From assembly GCF_032191465.1 (NCBI RefSeq), contig NZ_JAQOUE010000001.1, positions 2,046,001 to 2,110,000 on the forward strand: a DNA stretch of 64,000 bases, given 5' to 3'. The DNA is from Candidatus Nitronereus thalassa. GTDB taxonomy: Bacteria > Nitrospirota > Nitrospiria > Nitrospirales > UBA8639. Made by a program: the position numbers and the translations under genes. Position 1 is the stretch's first letter, and each line of letters opens with the position of its first letter. Positions 24,160-32,890 of this stretch are shown piece after piece. The notes under the pieces were generated by a model. That model made no database searches. It was given only the letters and a program-made list of their open reading frames with translations, and was not told the origin of the DNA.

Positions 24160-24504
24160 ATGGGAACCACTCACCATATCATCCGTACCACGCTCTTAGG
24201 AATCGCTCTGGCGATTCTGACCATTCCCTTGTTCCATGCCCCACTCACCATCCCGCACTTTCCGGAAAGTGAATCGTACGGTCCACTGGAGTTTTCCGAC
24301 GTTCGGATCGTCACTCTGGATCTCTCGGTTCCGTATTCCGATCCCGACCTCATCCACCGGATGACCATCCACGCTGATGATTCTTTCATGTGGTGCTTTC
24401 AGGGATCATCGCAAGAACCTTTCTGCCAGGACGAACTCTGGGATGAGAGGCATGCCCAGCTATGGAAACATCTGATGACGCTCCAGGGCATCCCCTCGCT
24501 ATGA
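24160..24504 (+). CDS. Membrane-anchored protein of unknown function
   Basis: 114 residues from ATG 24160, which has a strong GGAGGAGGA ribosome site; the frame opens at a TTG at 24013, but that would translate through the promoter. Residues 8-32 form a hydrophobic anchor or signal (IIRTTLLGIALAILTIPLF). The rest is acidic and soluble, probably periplasmic, with two cysteines (MWCFQGSSQEPFCQDE) that could form a disulfide. No family was recognised. The DCC-family gene follows 21 bases later and may be cotranscribed, which would pair a possible disulfide substrate with a thiol-redox enzyme. Confidence 0.55.
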   Translation: MGTTHHIIRTTLLGIALAILTIPLFHAPLTIPHFPESESYGPLEFSDVRIVTLDLSVPYSDPDLIHRMTIHADDSFMWCFQGSSQEPFCQDELWDERHAQLWKHLMTLQGIPSL

Positions 24505-24525
24505 CGTGATGGGAGGCACGGTCAA

Positions 24526-24912
24526 TTGATAGATCAATCTCTGGAAACTCAAGTGAAGCCCTTTCCGCTGACGGTGTATTTTGACGGCGAATGCCCCATT
24601 TGCCGTCGAGAGATCGATTTGATGAAAATTTTCAATCGACAGGGACGCCTACACTTCATTGATTTTTCGACCTCGTCCTACCGCCAAGACGATCATGGGC
24701 TCAGCCCCTGTGACTTGGGAAGTGTGATTCATGCCCGCTGGGCCAATGGAATCATCATCACCGGCGTGGATGTGTTCCGAGCAATGTGGGAGGCCATTGG
24801 TTTAGGATTTTTTTCCCGTCTGAGCCGCCGGCCCACGATCAACACTTTGTTGGTCAAGGCCTATCATTGGTTCGCTAAAAACCGATTGTGGCTCACCGGG
24901 AAAGCTCGTTAA
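24526..24912 (+). CDS. DCC-family thiol-disulfide oxidoreductase-like protein (DUF393)
   Basis: 128 residues from TTG 24526, with GGGAGG 9 bases upstream. The signature VYFDGECPICRREIDLM gives the CxxC pair near residues 24-27 in a thioredoxin-like fold; the family is named for the aspartate and two cysteines. Later blocks (IHARWANGIIITGVDVFRAM) are also typical. Such proteins are predicted small redox enzymes without a settled substrate. The C-terminus (WFAKNRLWLTGKAR) is echoed by the degraded fragment at 6137, so the genome once had a second copy. Confidence 0.85.
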   Translation: MIDQSLETQVKPFPLTVYFDGECPICRREIDLMKIFNRQGRLHFIDFSTSSYRQDDHGLSPCDLGSVIHARWANGIIITGVDVFRAMWEAIGLGFFSRLSRRPTINTLLVKAYHWFAKNRLWLTGKAR

Positions 24913-25073
24913 CTGTCAGTATTTTTTTTCTGGGCTTTACTTTATATGTTGACGATTATGAATGAACTAGCGACACATTCTATATTGCATGTTGCCTTTC
25001 GGGGGAAATCCATCCCCGTAAAATTTTTTGGTTCGCACGCCTTTTTTCGTGGACTGTTCCATGGAGGGAGAAG

Positions 25074-26354
25074 ATGAGACATTTTTTCACGACATCTTTA
25101 AAGGTTTTCCGACATACCTTTTTGTTCACGATGGCCTGGCTGGGATTTCTCGTTCCACCTCTTCACGCCCAAGACAGACCCGTGAAAGAATTTTTTATGA
25201 CCGTGCAAGAAACGACGATTACGTTGTTGGAGGATCCTAAGAAAGAAGTGACGGTTTGGGCCTATGCGTTGAAAGGTGAACAGCCGTCAGTGCCCGGTCC
25301 GGTGATCCGAGTGAACCAGGGGGATTTGGTGAAGGTGCATTTTACCAACACGCATTCCCTTCCCCACACCCTGCACTTTCATGGAGTCCATCCATTTGCC
25401 ATGGATGGGAACGGGCAACGGTCTATGGGCCGCGAACAACTCCAGATGCCGGGAGAATCTTATACGTATGAATGGGTGGCCGAAGAGGCCGGGTTTTATT
25501 GGTATCATTGCCATTTCAATACGGCTCAGCATCTCGATCATGGAATGTATGGGCTGTTTATTGTCGAAGATCCCTACTGGCCCCCGGTCGATCGCGAAAT
25601 CCTGACGGTGTGGGATGAATGGGACACCGATGGTGATGGACGGTACGACACGCACACGATCAATTCTCGTTCGGCTCCCGACTTTCTTCCGTTGCAGGCG
25701 ACCACTGGTGAACGGGTACGAATCATTCTGGCGAACATCGGGTTCGAATTTCACACGCCCCACCTGCATGGTCAACGATGGGTGGAGATGAACCCGGGGA
25801 CCCTGGCTCGGCCCGGGTGGGATAATCCCAATGGCGTGGTGTCCATCGGACCCGCGGAAATCAAAATCGTCGAGTTCGAGGTGAAGCATACGGGCACGTG
25901 GTTATTTCACTGTCATGTGGTTCCCCATGTGGCAGATGATGGCAAATACCCACGTGGGATGCTGACCATGTTGAAGGTCACCGATCAAGTCACAATGCTT
26001 CACAGTGCCCCCGTTCTGAAAGACAGTGCTGAACGCAGCGAGGCTGCGCCTTCCCCGGAATCTTCTGTGGCCACCATTCCGGACTTCCAGCCTTTCGATT
26101 ATCCGACGGGGGTGGCGAATCGAGGCTATGACGTCTACAATACCCACTGCAAAGCCTGTCATGGAAATTTGGCCCAAGGTGAATATGGCCCAACACTCCG
26201 GCAAAATCAGATTCTTCACGACAACGACAAATTTTGGAAGACCGTGCTCAAAGGGAAAGGGAACATGCCGGCTTGGGAAAGCCGTCTGAGCAAGAATCAT
26301 ATCGCGGATGTCCAGGCTTACCTGAAAACACTTAAGCCTCCCCCACCGCCCTGA
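25074..26354 (+). CDS. Two-domain multicopper oxidase fused to a C-terminal cytochrome c
   Basis: 426 residues with a strong GGAGGGAG ribosome site and a signal peptide ending near LHAQD (residue 34). Two cupredoxin domains follow. The first has HTLHFHG (H98, H101, H103) and WYHCHFNTAQH (H145-C146-H147). The second has HTPHLHG (H227, H230, H232) and LFHCHVVPHVADDG (H279-C280-H281, H285), with an RGM nearby. Each thus carries blue-copper and bridging-copper ligands, as in two-domain multicopper oxidases. A linker leads to a monohaem cytochrome c with CKACH (359-363). It is exported and likely oxidises a substrate or reduces O2 or nitrite with electrons passed through its own haem. NirK-like activity cannot be excluded from sequence alone. 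Confidence 0.85.
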   Translation: MRHFFTTSLKVFRHTFLFTMAWLGFLVPPLHAQDRPVKEFFMTVQETTITLLEDPKKEVTVWAYALKGEQPSVPGPVIRVNQGDLVKVHFTNTHSLPHTLHFHGVHPFAMDGNGQRSMGREQLQMPGESYTYEWVAEEAGFYWYHCHFNTAQHLDHGMYGLFIVEDPYWPPVDREILTVWDEWDTDGDGRYDTHTINSRSAPDFLPLQATTGERVRIILANIGFEFHTPHLHGQRWVEMNPGTLARPGWDNPNGVVSIGPAEIKIVEFEVKHTGTWLFHCHVVPHVADDGKYPRGMLTMLKVTDQVTMLHSAPVLKDSAERSEAAPSPESSVATIPDFQPFDYPTGVANRGYDVYNTHCKACHGNLAQGEYGPTLRQNQILHDNDKFWKTVLKGKGNMPAWESRLSKNHIADVQAYLKTLKPPPPP

Positions 26355-26426
26355 CCTGTCGGCACAGGGAAGCAAGTGCGGGGACCTTCACTCACCACAG
26401 TAACCACTATTTAGAGACAATCACGC

Positions 26427-27836
26427 ATGGAAAAATCCTCCAATACCTCGTTCGATTACGATCTCATTTGCATTGGAAGCGGCCCTGCCGGACAGCGTGC
26501 CGCCGTTCAGGCAGCCAAACTCGGGAAGAAGGCCGCCGTGATTGAGAAACGGCGAATGGTGGGAGGAGCTTGCCTTGATACCGGGACCATTCCCAGCAAA
26601 ACCTTTCGTGAAGCCGTGTTGGCCTTTTCCCATTTGAAAAACAACTTTCATGAACATGGGCGGGGCGCCTCCGGCCGCCCGACCGCCAGCCAACTCCTTT
26701 CGGGTGTTCAAGAAGTCATTCGTACCGAGGGTGATGTTCTAGAGGATCAACTGTTCCGAAATGATGTGGCCATGATCAAGGGAGATGCCAGTTTTCAAGA
26801 TCCTCACACTCTTCAGCTGGTCACGGAGGGGGACACTACGCGCATAAGAGCGGAGAATATTCTCGTGGCCGTCGGCACGATTCCTACCCCTCCCCCGGGA
26901 GTTCCGGCGGATGGGAAGATCGTCATCAATAGTGATGGCGTCTTGAGTCTCACCGATTTGCCAAGAACCATGGCCGTGGTCGGCGCGGGGGTAATCGGTC
27001 TTGAATATGCGTCGATGTTTGGAGATTTAGGCATTGAAGTCACGGTGGTCGATGGTCGACAGCGCCCGCTCGAATTTCTGGACAGCGAAATCGTGGATGA
27101 ATTGATTCATCAGATGCGAAACAAGAATGTCTTGTTTCGTCTCAATGAAACCGTCGAGTCTCTTGAAATCTCTTCCGGTCCTCGCACGCGTGCTGTGTTG
27201 AATTTGGAATCAGGCAAACGGTTGGTGTCGGATTTGGTGCTCTATTCCGTCGGTCGGTTGGGAGCGACCGAAGCCCTCAATCTGAAAGCCGCGGGGCTGG
27301 AGGCGGATTCTCGTGGTCGTTTAACGGTCAATGATCATTTCCAAACGACCGTTCCGCATATTTATGCCGCCGGGGACGTGATCGGGTATCCCAGTCTGGC
27401 CGCGACCTCCTCGGAGCAAGGCCGACTCGCCGCCTGTTATGCCTTCAATATCCCCACCGAGCCCATGGTCGACCATTTCCCGATCGGCATTTATTCTATT
27501 CCGGAGATTTCTATGGTGGGCAAAACAGAACAAGATTTGACGCGTGAAAAGATTCCGTACGAGTCAGGCATCGCTCGATATAAGGAGATTGCCCGTGGCG
27601 GCATCATGGGAGACGATAGCGGATTTTTAAAAATGTTGTTTCATCGGCAGGATCGCCGTTTGTTGGGCGTGCATGCCATCGGCACGGGCGCAACGGAACT
27701 TATCCATGTGGGGCAGGCAGTGTTGGGTATGGGTGGTGGGTTGGATTATTTCATTAAGACCGTGTTCAATTATCCTACGCTGGCCGAGTGTTATAAAGTC
27801 GCCGCCCTCGATGCCTACAACAAACTCCACGAATGA
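26427..27836 (+). CDS. sthA: Soluble NAD(P) transhydrogenase (Si-specific)
   Basis: 469 residues. The FAD-binding GSGPAGQRAAVQAAKLGKK begins near residue 18. The block GGACLDTGTIPSKTFREAV keeps a single cysteine followed by TGTIPS, the pattern that separates SthA from disulfide reductases of the same fold, which have CxxxxC. The NAD(P)-binding VVGAGVIGLEYASMFGDLG and the second FAD motif HIYAAGDVIGYPSLAA follow. It interconverts NADH and NADPH in the cytoplasm. The dimerisation domain is complete (GATELIHVGQAVLGM near the end). It lies 72 bases after the copper oxidase gene, possibly on the same transcript. Confidence 0.92.
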   Translation: MEKSSNTSFDYDLICIGSGPAGQRAAVQAAKLGKKAAVIEKRRMVGGACLDTGTIPSKTFREAVLAFSHLKNNFHEHGRGASGRPTASQLLSGVQEVIRTEGDVLEDQLFRNDVAMIKGDASFQDPHTLQLVTEGDTTRIRAENILVAVGTIPTPPPGVPADGKIVINSDGVLSLTDLPRTMAVVGAGVIGLEYASMFGDLGIEVTVVDGRQRPLEFLDSEIVDELIHQMRNKNVLFRLNETVESLEISSGPRTRAVLNLESGKRLVSDLVLYSVGRLGATEALNLKAAGLEADSRGRLTVNDHFQTTVPHIYAAGDVIGYPSLAATSSEQGRLAACYAFNIPTEPMVDHFPIGIYSIPEISMVGKTEQDLTREKIPYESGIARYKEIARGGIMGDDSGFLKMLFHRQDRRLLGVHAIGTGATELIHVGQAVLGMGGGLDYFIKTVFNYPTLAECYKVAALDAYNKLHE

Positions 27837-28156
27837 ACCGACAGGTCATAAAATTTTTACGGCCGCTTCCCAAACAGGTCAAAATTCAAAATACTGCAAG
27901 GCGATGGTTTCTCCTCACCCCATTCACTTCCACCATTGGCTCTGTGATAGGTCTCTCTTTCAAAACTAAATTTCCCGAAATCCTTTTCGGGGCCAAAAGT
28001 GTGGAGGTGAGATAGGTCCTATGGACTAGCCACCTTTAAAGTATTCTCTTTCGAGATGAGTGTTTAACGGAATACCTTCTGCCCCTCATTTTTTTTATTC
28101 ATATTATGTTACACTTCTGTCTGGTTTTAAAAGACTACGTATAACCTTCCTAGTTT
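27837..28156. other. Gene-free stretch between sthA and the HlyD-type gene
   Basis: 320 bases. Short plus-strand frames here show no domain or composition suggesting a gene. A promoter for the secretion locus is expected toward the right end but is not clear, and I see no convincing terminator. Confidence 0.4.
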
Positions 28157-29572
28157 ATGTCTGTTCAAAAAGGCACCAAAAACCATTTCTCCCTCGGATC
28201 TGGCCCCTTTGATATTCGGTACCCTGCGGCCAACAAGCGACTGAAATCCTGGACCGCGGTCAGGTTCCCGCGACGATTGCGCACATGGACCAGGTTGTCC
28301 CTCATGTTGTTTGTGGTGTTTGCCGGCCTCGTCGCTTTTGTTCCTTGGACACAGACCGTCACGGTCAAAGGCCAGCTGTCAGCCTATTCACCTGTTGAAC
28401 GACCCCAAGAGATTCATGCACAAATTAATGGTGCCATTCGAACATGGCATGTCAATGAAGGGATGACGGTTCGCAAAGGAGACTTGGTGCTGGAGCTCGA
28501 GGATGTGAATCCAAAGTTCCTCGCCCCGGATCTCTTGGAGCGCTTGGATCAATCCCGCGAAGCCCTGGCCCAACAACGTCAAGCAGCATTGGATCGCGCG
28601 GAAATCCTGGCCAAACGAATTGACGAAATGACCGGCTTGACCCGCGCCGCCACCACCTCAGCCGAAGCCAGGGTGTCGGAAAGTAGCAATAAAGTCCAAA
28701 GTATGGAGCAACGTTTGGCCGTTGCAAAAGTCGCTGAAGAAACCGCCGCCTTAAATCTAGAACGTTCACGGGTTCTTGAGGCCGAAGGGTTACTCTCACG
28801 ACGTGATTTGGAACTCGCCATTCAAGCCGCCACTGCCACACGCGCGGAATTAAAAGCTGCAGAGGCGGCCCTGCGGGAAGCGCAACAAGGCCGGCGGGCC
28901 CTAGCCTACAATCGTGAACAGATCGATGCGGAACTTAGTCAACGAGTGCTCGAAACCCGTTCACAACGGGCCTCCGCCCTTGCCGATGCCGCGAAAGCTG
29001 CGAAAGAATTAGCGGATTTGGAGTTAACCCGATCTACAGCACTGCAACGGCGTGTGGCTAGTCGCGTGACGGCCCCACTGGATGGCACCGTGGTTCGCTT
29101 GACCCGAATCGGACCAGGAGAAATCGTCAAACCCGGCGATCTGTTGTTCACGATCGTTCCAATAAGTGCCACACGCGCGGTGGAGATGTGGGCCGAGTCC
29201 ATTGATGCACCGCTCCTCACGCCGGGCCGTCCCGTCCGATTGCTTTTGCATGGCGTTCCGGCAATTCCGCTACCCGCCTGGCCGGAGTTAATGGCGGGAA
29301 CCTATGACGGATCCATTCAGGTGGTGGACCAATCGGCTTCGGCGAATGGTAAATTTCGTTTGTGGGTAGTCCCCGATACGACACGCCGACCGTGGCCCAC
29401 CCAAGATCAGGTGCGGCAAGGCACGCAGGTGATGGGCTGGGTGATTTTGAATCGAGTACCCCTGTGGTATGAAATGTGGCGTCGGTTTAATTTATTTCCG
29501 CCAGATTACGAATCAGGAGAAATCAACTTGTATGATGTCTTTTTGCCGAAAGCCGGACGACCGGGGAAATAA
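28157..29572 (+). CDS. HlyD-family periplasmic adaptor (membrane fusion protein)
   Basis: 471 residues. A basic N-terminal tail precedes one membrane span near residues 52-74 (LSLMLFVVFAGLVAFVPW). A biotinyl-lipoyl half (AQINGAIRTWHVNEGMTVRKGD) follows, then a long alpha-helical hairpin rich in Ala/Glu/Arg (about residues 125-300) and the second lipoyl half with VTAPLDGTVVRLTRIGPGEI. This is the architecture of type I secretion or efflux adaptors that bridge an inner-membrane transporter and a TolC-like channel. The channel and transporter genes follow directly. A cargo gene is not recognisable nearby. Confidence 0.85.
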   Translation: MSVQKGTKNHFSLGSGPFDIRYPAANKRLKSWTAVRFPRRLRTWTRLSLMLFVVFAGLVAFVPWTQTVTVKGQLSAYSPVERPQEIHAQINGAIRTWHVNEGMTVRKGDLVLELEDVNPKFLAPDLLERLDQSREALAQQRQAALDRAEILAKRIDEMTGLTRAATTSAEARVSESSNKVQSMEQRLAVAKVAEETAALNLERSRVLEAEGLLSRRDLELAIQAATATRAELKAAEAALREAQQGRRALAYNREQIDAELSQRVLETRSQRASALADAAKAAKELADLELTRSTALQRRVASRVTAPLDGTVVRLTRIGPGEIVKPGDLLFTIVPISATRAVEMWAESIDAPLLTPGRPVRLLLHGVPAIPLPAWPELMAGTYDGSIQVVDQSASANGKFRLWVVPDTTRRPWPTQDQVRQGTQVMGWVILNRVPLWYEMWRRFNLFPPDYESGEINLYDVFLPKAGRPGK

Positions 29573-29635
29573 ATCACACACCATCGCACAAACCCAATGC
29601 CAATACTTGCACAAACTCATAATAGGAGAGGAATC

Positions 29636-31090
29636 ATGTTGACCATAGTCCGAATAATAATTATCGGGTTGTTGATCGGATTGAGTGTCACACCAGTGCA
29701 GGCTGAAAATCCCACACGCGAACTTTCTGGGAAACAACCTTCATCCGTCCTCACCTTACAAGAGGTGTTGACGAAGGTTGAACAGGGACACCCGCTTCTC
29801 CAAAGTAGTCAAACGCAAAAAACTGTGGCGGCCGGAAAAGTGCTCAAAGCTCTCGGGGCCTTTGAACCGAACCTTGTGAACGATTGGGAATTAGAACGAC
29901 TGGTGAAGGATGGAAAGACCGTCAGTGTCGGTTTTAATGATACGTTCGTTGAAATGCGGCACCCTTGGGGGATTAAAGGGTTTGCCGGATTTCGTGCGGG
30001 TATCGGCGATGTAGAAATCGCGGATTTGGGTATCGAAAACTCAAATCAGCCGCTGTTAGGAATTGTCTTTCCTATGCTTCGTGGATTGATGACGAACCCC
30101 GCCCGAGCCGAATTGCAGAAGTCCAACTTGGCCGATAAACAAGCCGACCTTGAGATTCAACAGGCGCGGCAAGACTTATATCTTGGTGCGGCCACACAAT
30201 ATTGGAATTGGGTCGCCGCTGGAAAGTTTGTCGAGGTTCAAGAAAAAGCCGTCTCGGTAGCAGACGCCCGTTCTGCACAAACCATGAAACAGGCGGATGC
30301 AGGGGCAAGGGCGCAATTCGATGGCATTGAAGCCAACCAGGAAGTACAACGACGGCGAGATCTGTTGATCAAGGCCAGGCGTAAACTCGAGGAAGAGCAA
30401 TATCGACTCGCCTTATTTTTGTGGGAAGGCGACAATCCCGTGGTCCCGGCACAGATGATGGCCCCGGAGTTTCCACCTCTTGAGTCCACGCTAGATTCTG
30501 ACCAATTTAAACACGATCGCCAACAAGCAGCCACCGCTCGGCCTGAAGTCCGACTCGTCAATCTCGAAGCTGAGTTCAACCACATTGATTTGGATGTTGC
30601 GGAGAACAATTTTCTTCCCGATTTGACTGCGGAAGCCCAACCCACCAGAAAGCCCGGTGAGTTTGTGTTGGGGTTGGGCTATCGGTTTGGGGTGCAATTA
30701 AGTTTTCCGTTTCTTCAGCGCGGAGCACGCGGAGACCAAATGCAAATGGAAGCGAAAGCCCAACGCTTGAAATTATTGCAGCGCTATCGCATGCAGCAAG
30801 TGGCACTGGATGTCGACAATGCACAATCCGCCATTTCCCGTGCGCAGGAGCGCATTCAAGTCTCACAACAGGCGTTGCAATTGGCGCAGGAATTGGAAAA
30901 AGGCGAACGCACTCGCTTCAAATTGGGAGCAACCAGTTTGGTGTTTGTCAATCTTCGTGAGCGGCATGTGGTCCAAGCGGCTGAAGAATTAATTACTGCC
31001 CTAGCGGATTACCAAAAGGCCCTTGCGTTATATCAATGGGCGATCGGCGGGTGGGCCAACGGGCCATTCGCCGCAGAGGTAAACGGATGA
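29636..31090 (+). CDS. TolC-family outer-membrane channel protein
   Basis: 484 residues from ATG 29636, which has an AGGAGAGG ribosome site; an upstream in-frame ATG at 29597 is less likely. The signal peptide ends near TPVQAEN. The mature protein shows the TolC pattern: SVLTLQEVLTKVEQGHPLLQ at the start and two related helical halves with regularly spaced Ala, Gln and Glu (ADKQADLEIQQARQDLYLGA; DVDNAQSAISRAQERIQVSQ). It should form the outer-membrane duct for the adaptor encoded upstream. The gene order adaptor, channel, ABC protein implies one export machine. Confidence 0.85.
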   Translation: MLTIVRIIIIGLLIGLSVTPVQAENPTRELSGKQPSSVLTLQEVLTKVEQGHPLLQSSQTQKTVAAGKVLKALGAFEPNLVNDWELERLVKDGKTVSVGFNDTFVEMRHPWGIKGFAGFRAGIGDVEIADLGIENSNQPLLGIVFPMLRGLMTNPARAELQKSNLADKQADLEIQQARQDLYLGAATQYWNWVAAGKFVEVQEKAVSVADARSAQTMKQADAGARAQFDGIEANQEVQRRRDLLIKARRKLEEEQYRLALFLWEGDNPVVPAQMMAPEFPPLESTLDSDQFKHDRQQAATARPEVRLVNLEAEFNHIDLDVAENNFLPDLTAEAQPTRKPGEFVLGLGYRFGVQLSFPFLQRGARGDQMQMEAKAQRLKLLQRYRMQQVALDVDNAQSAISRAQERIQVSQQALQLAQELEKGERTRFKLGATSLVFVNLRERHVVQAAEELITALADYQKALALYQWAIGGWANGPFAAEVNG

Positions 31091-31106
31091 AGGGCATACC
31101 TTTCGT

Positions 31107-32756
31107 ATGAGTCAACATCTTCCTCTCCTTCGGGAGAATCTCGACCGCCTCGGCCTGTTCCTGAAACAGGAACGCTCCGTGTTATTAGCCATTCTGTCCT
31201 ATGCCGTGGTCGTCGGGGTCTTTTCTCTGATTATTCCGCTCACGGTCCAAGAATTGGTCAACACCTTCGCGTTTGCCGTTTCGCCCGTCATGGTGGTCAC
31301 TCTGGTCGGCATCATGGCCGTGATTCTTCTTTTTGTCAGCGTCTTTCGTGTGTTGCAGTTTTACGCAACCGATATTCTCGAGCGTCGAGTCTTTGTTCGA
31401 GTCGCGTTGGCTCTCGCCCAAATCTTGCCACGTTTTAAAGAAGATTCCTTTCACACCGACTCCATCAGCCGTTTTTTTGAAACCATTTTTATGCAGCGGG
31501 CTCTTGCCAATCTCTTTGTCGATTTTACGAACGTCTTTATTGGTGGATTCATCGGCATGGTCTTGCTGGCCCTCTATCATCCGTATTTCCTCATATTCGA
31601 TGTCATTTTAATCGGGGCAACGTTTCTCATTTTTGCGTTGGGAAAGGGAGGGCTTCGGACCACGCTGCACATGTCCGATGCGAAATATGATGCCTTCCAT
31701 TGGTTTCAGGAAGTGGCCGACAATTTGTTGCATTTTAAAACTACTCGTTGTTTGGATTTGGTCGTTGAGAAAGCCGATAACTTAGCCACGGCCTATGTGC
31801 AGGCACGCAAAAGTCGATTTCGTGTGTTGCTCCGTCAATACATTGGATCTCTGTCGATTCAGGTCATCCTTCACACCGGGCTATTGGGAACGGCTGGTTG
31901 GCTTCTCAGCAAGGGCGAGTTAACGTTGGGACAATTGGTTGCAGCAGAGGTTATTGTGGCCAGTCTCTTGCTCAATCTCGAGTCCGTCGTGAAACGCCTC
32001 TATCTCGTGTATTATTTTTTTACAGCCCTCACGGAACTTGACCATTTGTTTTCCCTCCCTCAAGACCGTGCAACGACAGATTCCGCTGATTTTTCAATTC
32101 CCCAATCCGGCGCTCAAGGAGTGCATCTGGCGTGTAGTGGTATTCGTCTCACCAGTGCCTGGTGGTCGATCCCCAAGGATGTTAATTTTGAAGCGCTTCC
32201 TGGCGAAAAATGCGCGCTGATTTGTGGAACGGAATCAACGCGTCATGGCATATCCTTGGTAATCGCGGGATTACAGCCACCATCAACCGGAGTGGTTCGC
32301 TATAACGGCATTGATGTCCGAAATGTCTCTCTTGACGAGGTCAACGAACTTCGAGGTATCGTCTTCGGCCGGGATCTCAGATTGTTTGAAGGCACTATGG
32401 CTGACAATATCACCATGGGGCGAAGCGGCATCGAATCTGAAGATCTGTTGTGGGCATTAAACGTGGTGCAGCTGAATCAAGAAATTGATGAGCTACCCGA
32501 TGGGCTGCAGACGAACATTAAGGAAGGTGGTCGGGATTTCACGCCCAGTCAACAATTGCGGATTTTATTAGCTCGGGCCATTATCACCCGTCCATCGCTT
32601 CTGATATTAGACGGCGCCTTGCATGAAATTCCTAGCCATATTCGAGAAACGATTTTTCGCCATCTTTGCTCCAGGGAAGTTCCGTGGACTCTGGTGGTCG
32701 TGACCACAGATTCGACCGTCCGCACACTTGTGCATAAGTGCTTTACCCTCTCGTAA
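31107..32756 (+). CDS. ABC exporter-like protein with a catalytically degenerate ATPase domain
   Basis: 549 residues. The N-terminal half (about 20-310) is an ABC exporter membrane domain with five to six spans. The C-terminal half has the outline of a nucleotide-binding domain but every active motif is altered. Walker A reads CGTESTRHG, without the GK[ST]. The signature reads FTPSQQ instead of LSGGQ. Walker B is LLILDG, with glycine for the catalytic glutamate. The switch histidine is missing (VVVTTDS). The frame is intact and the surrounding residues are conserved, so the protein seems maintained but unlikely to hydrolyse ATP. It follows the TolC-like gene by 16 bases. It may scaffold the channel or pair with an ATPase encoded elsewhere. 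Confidence 0.82.
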   Translation: MSQHLPLLRENLDRLGLFLKQERSVLLAILSYAVVVGVFSLIIPLTVQELVNTFAFAVSPVMVVTLVGIMAVILLFVSVFRVLQFYATDILERRVFVRVALALAQILPRFKEDSFHTDSISRFFETIFMQRALANLFVDFTNVFIGGFIGMVLLALYHPYFLIFDVILIGATFLIFALGKGGLRTTLHMSDAKYDAFHWFQEVADNLLHFKTTRCLDLVVEKADNLATAYVQARKSRFRVLLRQYIGSLSIQVILHTGLLGTAGWLLSKGELTLGQLVAAEVIVASLLLNLESVVKRLYLVYYFFTALTELDHLFSLPQDRATTDSADFSIPQSGAQGVHLACSGIRLTSAWWSIPKDVNFEALPGEKCALICGTESTRHGISLVIAGLQPPSTGVVRYNGIDVRNVSLDEVNELRGIVFGRDLRLFEGTMADNITMGRSGIESEDLLWALNVVQLNQEIDELPDGLQTNIKEGGRDFTPSQQLRILLARAIITRPSLLILDGALHEIPSHIRETIFRHLCSREVPWTLVVVTTDSTVRTLVHKCFTLS

Positions 32757-32890
32757 TTATTGATGTTGAGAAATACAACGGGGAAATGGATGTTGTTGGA
32801 GTCAAACAGCATAGGGGAACATGGGCTTTCCTGTCTCAGGTATTCGCATTATTTTTTCCTTTCGCAATCCTCTACGGTAAAATTATTATA

